Below the pieces are notes generated by a model. It made no database searches, was not told the DNA's origin, and worked only from the letters and a program-made list of their open reading frames with translations. 8,299 nucleotides of DNA from Thermocrinis sp. (GTDB taxonomy: Bacteria; Aquificota; Aquificia; Aquificales; Aquificaceae), in the NCBI GenBank assembly GCA_022759285.1, contig JAEMPM010000165.1:1-8299 (forward strand). Direction: 5' to 3'. Each line of letters begins with the position of its first letter. Positions within the stretch are counted from its first letter, which is position 1. This document shows positions 6,058 to 8,299 of this stretch, piece by piece. Position numbers and translations under genes: made by a program.

Positions 6058-7749
6058 ATGGAGTTCATAAATATAACCATAGCCCAGCTGAACTTCCGCG
6101 TAGGAGATTTAGAGGGAAACCTAAAGAAGATTGCTGATGCTTGGGCTTCTCAAGACCATCTTACCCATATTGTTGTCTTTCCAGAGCTTGCCCTTACGGG
6201 CTATCCTCCCCAAGACCTTTTGCACAGCATAGGTTTTTTGAAAGAATGCAAAAAGAGGTTGGAGGAATTAATAGAGTTTTCAAAAAGACTGAACTCCTTT
6301 GCGGTGGTAGGCGTGCCCTATTACGAGGGAGACCTTTACAACTCTCTGGTGCTAATAGGTAGAGGAAAGCTTCTTGGCGTTTATCACAAGACCTTTTTAC
6401 CCAACTATTCAGTCTTTGATGAAAAAAGGTACTTTAGAAAGGGAGAAAGGCCTTTTATGATTTCTTTAAACGGTGTTAAGCTGGGCTTTTCTGTGTGCGA
6501 GGATATATGGCATCCAGACGGTTGGGAGAGGTTTTATGCTCTGTGCGGAGCTGAAGTGCTTATAAACATAAACGCATCCCCTTATTATGTGGGTAAATAT
6601 CAGTTCAAAGAGAGTTTTTTGAAGGCAAGAGCTCAGGATAACTTGGCTTATGTGGTGTATGCAAACTTGGTGGGTGGGCAGGATGAGTTGGTTTTTGACG
6701 GAAGAAGTTTGATTATAGACCCAGAGGGAAAGCTTGTCTTTAGGGCATCTGCCTTCAAAGAGATGGTAAAAACTGTGAGCTTGCCCCTTGAGAAGGTAAA
6801 AAGCAAAAGGCTTATGGACTTAAGACTGAGGGAAAAAAAGGTGGATTGTCCGTTCTTTTTGGAACTACAAGATGAAAGAGCACTACCCTACCTTGAAGGC
6901 GAAGTAGAAAGAGAGCTTGTGGAGGAAGAGGAGATATACAGCGCTTTGGAGCTTGGCTTGAGGGATTACTTTTTTAAGTCGGGTTTTAAAAAGGCGGTGG
7001 TTGGTATATCCGGTGGCATAGACTCTGCCCTTACCGCTTGCCTCGGAGTGGATGCCCTTGGAAAAGAAAACGTAGTTGGTGTGTTCATGCCCTCCCCATT
7101 CACCTCCGAAGAGAGCAAAAAATACGCCTTTGAGTTGGCAAAGAATCTTGGCATCGAGCTTTTGGTCTATCCCATAGATGAGCTATTTAACACATACAGA
7201 AAACTTTTCGGAAGCAAGGAGATTAACTTGGCAGAGGAAAATCTTCAAGCTCGTATAAGGGCAAACATACTCTTTTACCTTTCCAACAAACACCACTGGC
7301 TTGTGCTTTCCACTTCTAACAAAAGTGAGTCTTCGGTAGGCTACACTACCATATACGGAGACATGGCAGGAGGCTTTGCTCCTATAAAGGATGTTTATAA
7401 GACTATGGTTTATAGGCTTGCTCGGTACAGAAACTCCATAAAACCGGATATACCCGAAGGGCTGTTTGTTAGACCACCTACCGCAGAGCTAAGACCCAAC
7501 CAAACAGACCAAGATACCCTTCCACCCTACGAGCTTCTTGACCACATCTTGAGCTTGTACATAGAGGAGGGCTTATCAAAAGAAGAGATCATTCGCAGGG
7601 GCTTTGATAAGGCAGTGGTGGAAAAGGTCATCGGTATGCTCAGAAAGGCAGAGTACAAGAGAAAGCAAGCACCCCTTGGTACCAAGATCAGCAAAAGGAG
7701 CTTTAACAGAGATTGGCGTATGCCCGTTATAAATTTCTGGAAAGGCTAA
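6058..7749 (+). CDS. nadE: Glutamine-hydrolysing NAD+ synthetase
   Basis: A 563-residue two-domain enzyme that amidates nicotinate adenine dinucleotide to NAD+ using ATP and glutamine. Residues 1 to about 270 form a nitrilase-type glutaminase with the Glu-Lys-Cys triad E43 (FPELALTGY), K111 (YHKTFLP) and C147 (FSVCEDIW). From about 290 onward is the synthetase domain with the PP-loop SGGIDS (318-323), the STSNKSE segment (418-424), YGDMAGGFAPIKDVYKT (433-449) and AELRPNQTDQDTLPPYELLD (476-495). Ammonia released in the first domain is expected to reach the second through an internal tunnel. The length is that of the shorter glutamine-dependent NadE class, and both domains appear intact, so an external ammonia source should not be required. 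The start places MEFINITIAQLN directly at the domain's first strand. It is divergent from dapA across 30 bases and overlaps the 3' end of trpA by 23 bases. Confidence 0.98.
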   Translation: MEFINITIAQLNFRVGDLEGNLKKIADAWASQDHLTHIVVFPELALTGYPPQDLLHSIGFLKECKKRLEELIEFSKRLNSFAVVGVPYYEGDLYNSLVLIGRGKLLGVYHKTFLPNYSVFDEKRYFRKGERPFMISLNGVKLGFSVCEDIWHPDGWERFYALCGAEVLININASPYYVGKYQFKESFLKARAQDNLAYVVYANLVGGQDELVFDGRSLIIDPEGKLVFRASAFKEMVKTVSLPLEKVKSKRLMDLRLREKKVDCPFFLELQDERALPYLEGEVERELVEEEEIYSALELGLRDYFFKSGFKKAVVGISGGIDSALTACLGVDALGKENVVGVFMPSPFTSEESKKYAFELAKNLGIELLVYPIDELFNTYRKLFGSKEINLAEENLQARIRANILFYLSNKHHWLVLSTSNKSESSVGYTTIYGDMAGGFAPIKDVYKTMVYRLARYRNSIKPDIPEGLFVRPPTAELRPNQTDQDTLPPYELLDHILSLYIEEGLSKEEIIRRGFDKAVVEKVIGMLRKAEYKRKQAPLGTKISKRSFNRDWRMPVINFWKG

Positions 7750-8299
7750 GGGAAAGCAAGCTTTCCTTTATCTCCCTGACCTTTTCCCTTAGCTCTTCAA
7801 ACCTTCTTTCACCGCAGAGCTTTACAAAGGCACTACCTACCACCACACCGTCAGATAGTTCCGCCACCGCTTTAGCTTGCTCTCCTTTTGATATACCAAA
7901 GCCCACCACCACAGGCTTTTTACATACCCTCCTGTATAGGGCTAAACGCTCTTTTAGCCTCTCTAAAGGAAGGACATCCCTCTCGCCAGTGGTTCCAGTC
8001 AGGGAAACAAAGTAGGTAATATGGTCTGTATGCTCGCATATGAGCCTGAGCCTTTTTTCGGTGCTGGTGGGAGACGCCAAAAGAACAAGGGACATACCTT
8101 CCCTTTCGCACAACCTTTTTAGGTCCAAGCACTCCTCCGGCGGTAGGTCTGGCACTATAAAGCCATCTATTCCGTTATCCTTGGCGAGCTTTACAAACCT
8201 TTCCAGACCCATCCTAAAAATTGGGTTGTAATAGGTCATCAAAAGAAAAGGAATTCCTTCAAACTCCTGTCTTAAAGTCCTTGACAGATTAAAAACATC
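7727..8299 (-). CDS. trpA: Tryptophan synthase alpha chain, N-terminus beyond the window
   Basis: The last 190 residues of TrpA are visible. The frame stays open to the right edge, and about 75 N-terminal residues, including the expected catalytic Glu49 and Asp60 positions, lie outside. TrpA cleaves indole-3-glycerol phosphate to indole and glyceraldehyde 3-phosphate and passes indole to TrpB in the alpha2beta2 complex. In the fragment, IPFLLMTYYNP (residues 16-26) is the strand 4 region and VPDLPPEE (49-56) the strand 5 region. SLTGTTGERD (99-108) is mobile loop 6, and GFGISKGEQ (133-141) with GSAFVKL (155-161) forms the phosphate-binding sites. A TTG at 8242 is an internal leucine, not a start, because homology continues upstream of it. 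The tail is rich in Leu/Ser. No other trp gene is visible. The end overlaps nadE by 23 bases. Confidence 0.96.
   Translation of the reverse strand, partial: DVFNLSRTLRQEFEGIPFLLMTYYNPIFRMGLERFVKLAKDNGIDGFIVPDLPPEECLDLKRLCEREGMSLVLLASPTSTEKRLRLICEHTDHITYFVSLTGTTGERDVLPLERLKERLALYRRVCKKPVVVGFGISKGEQAKAVAELSDGVVVGSAFVKLCGERRFEELREKVREIKESLLSLSLSRNL
7745..7793 (+). terminator. Inverted repeats at the nadE stop, candidate nadE terminator
   Basis: Two alternative hairpins share one arm. Stem A pairs 7747-7757 with 7760-7770, eleven pairs including one G-U and centred on GGAAAGCAAGCTTTCC, starting on the nadE stop codon itself. Stem B pairs GCTAAGGGAAA (7745-7755) with TTTCCCTTAGC (7783-7793), eleven perfect pairs around a 27-base loop. 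They cannot form together. Neither is followed by a clear U-run, so intrinsic termination is uncertain. The whole element is also trpA coding sequence, where Leu/Ser/Lys codons could create such symmetry by chance. Confidence 0.35.

Noticed and set aside
8237..8242. TTG or ATG near 8240 as the real start of trpA, making a short protein
   Set aside because: Translation continues in frame to the window edge with typical TrpA sequence, so the gene is cut by the window rather than naturally short.

Overview
The window reads as ordinary chromosomal housekeeping sequence from a thermophilic bacterium, most likely of the Aquificales (Hydrogenobacter/Thermocrinis/Aquifex type). This is an inference from the moderate GC content, the heavy use of AGA/AGG arginine codons, the Lys/Glu-rich proteins, the very tight gene packing and the scattering of biosynthetic genes outside pathway operons. 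No database comparison was made. There are no mobile elements, CRISPR arrays, tRNAs or rRNAs, and I see no clearly novel system.

Layout from left to right. A single-domain rhodanese (+) sits at the left edge. A 205-base gap follows (327-531), holding a probable purB terminator and some short repeats. Next is purB (-), which diverges across 46 bases from thiD (+). thiD collides tail to tail, with a 16-base overlap, with a five-gene minus-strand operon. In transcription order that operon is dapA, a DUF4149-like membrane protein, speE, glyQ and ridA, with junctions ranging from an 8-base overlap to a 2-base gap. dapA diverges across only 30 bases from nadE (+). nadE in turn overlaps by 23 bases the 3' end of trpA (-), which runs off the right edge. 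No gene-free stretch exceeds 300 bases.

The encoded functions are central metabolism: purine synthesis (PurB), thiamine pyrimidine salvage and synthesis (ThiD), lysine/peptidoglycan precursor (DapA), polyamines (SpeE), glycyl-tRNA charging (GlyQ), enamine/imine detoxification (RidA), NAD synthesis (NadE) and tryptophan (TrpA). They do not form one pathway; the operon looks like a loose thermophile-style grouping.

The most interesting signal is in how expression is organised. All four genes that begin a transcription unit within view (purB, thiD, dapA, nadE) have a -10-like hexamer only 7-9 bases before the ATG and no usable Shine-Dalgarno sequence, so their mRNAs are probably leaderless or nearly so. 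In contrast, two internal operon genes (the DUF4149 gene and speE) have good Shine-Dalgarno sequences inside the preceding gene. The convergent nadE/trpA junction also carries two mutually exclusive hairpins.
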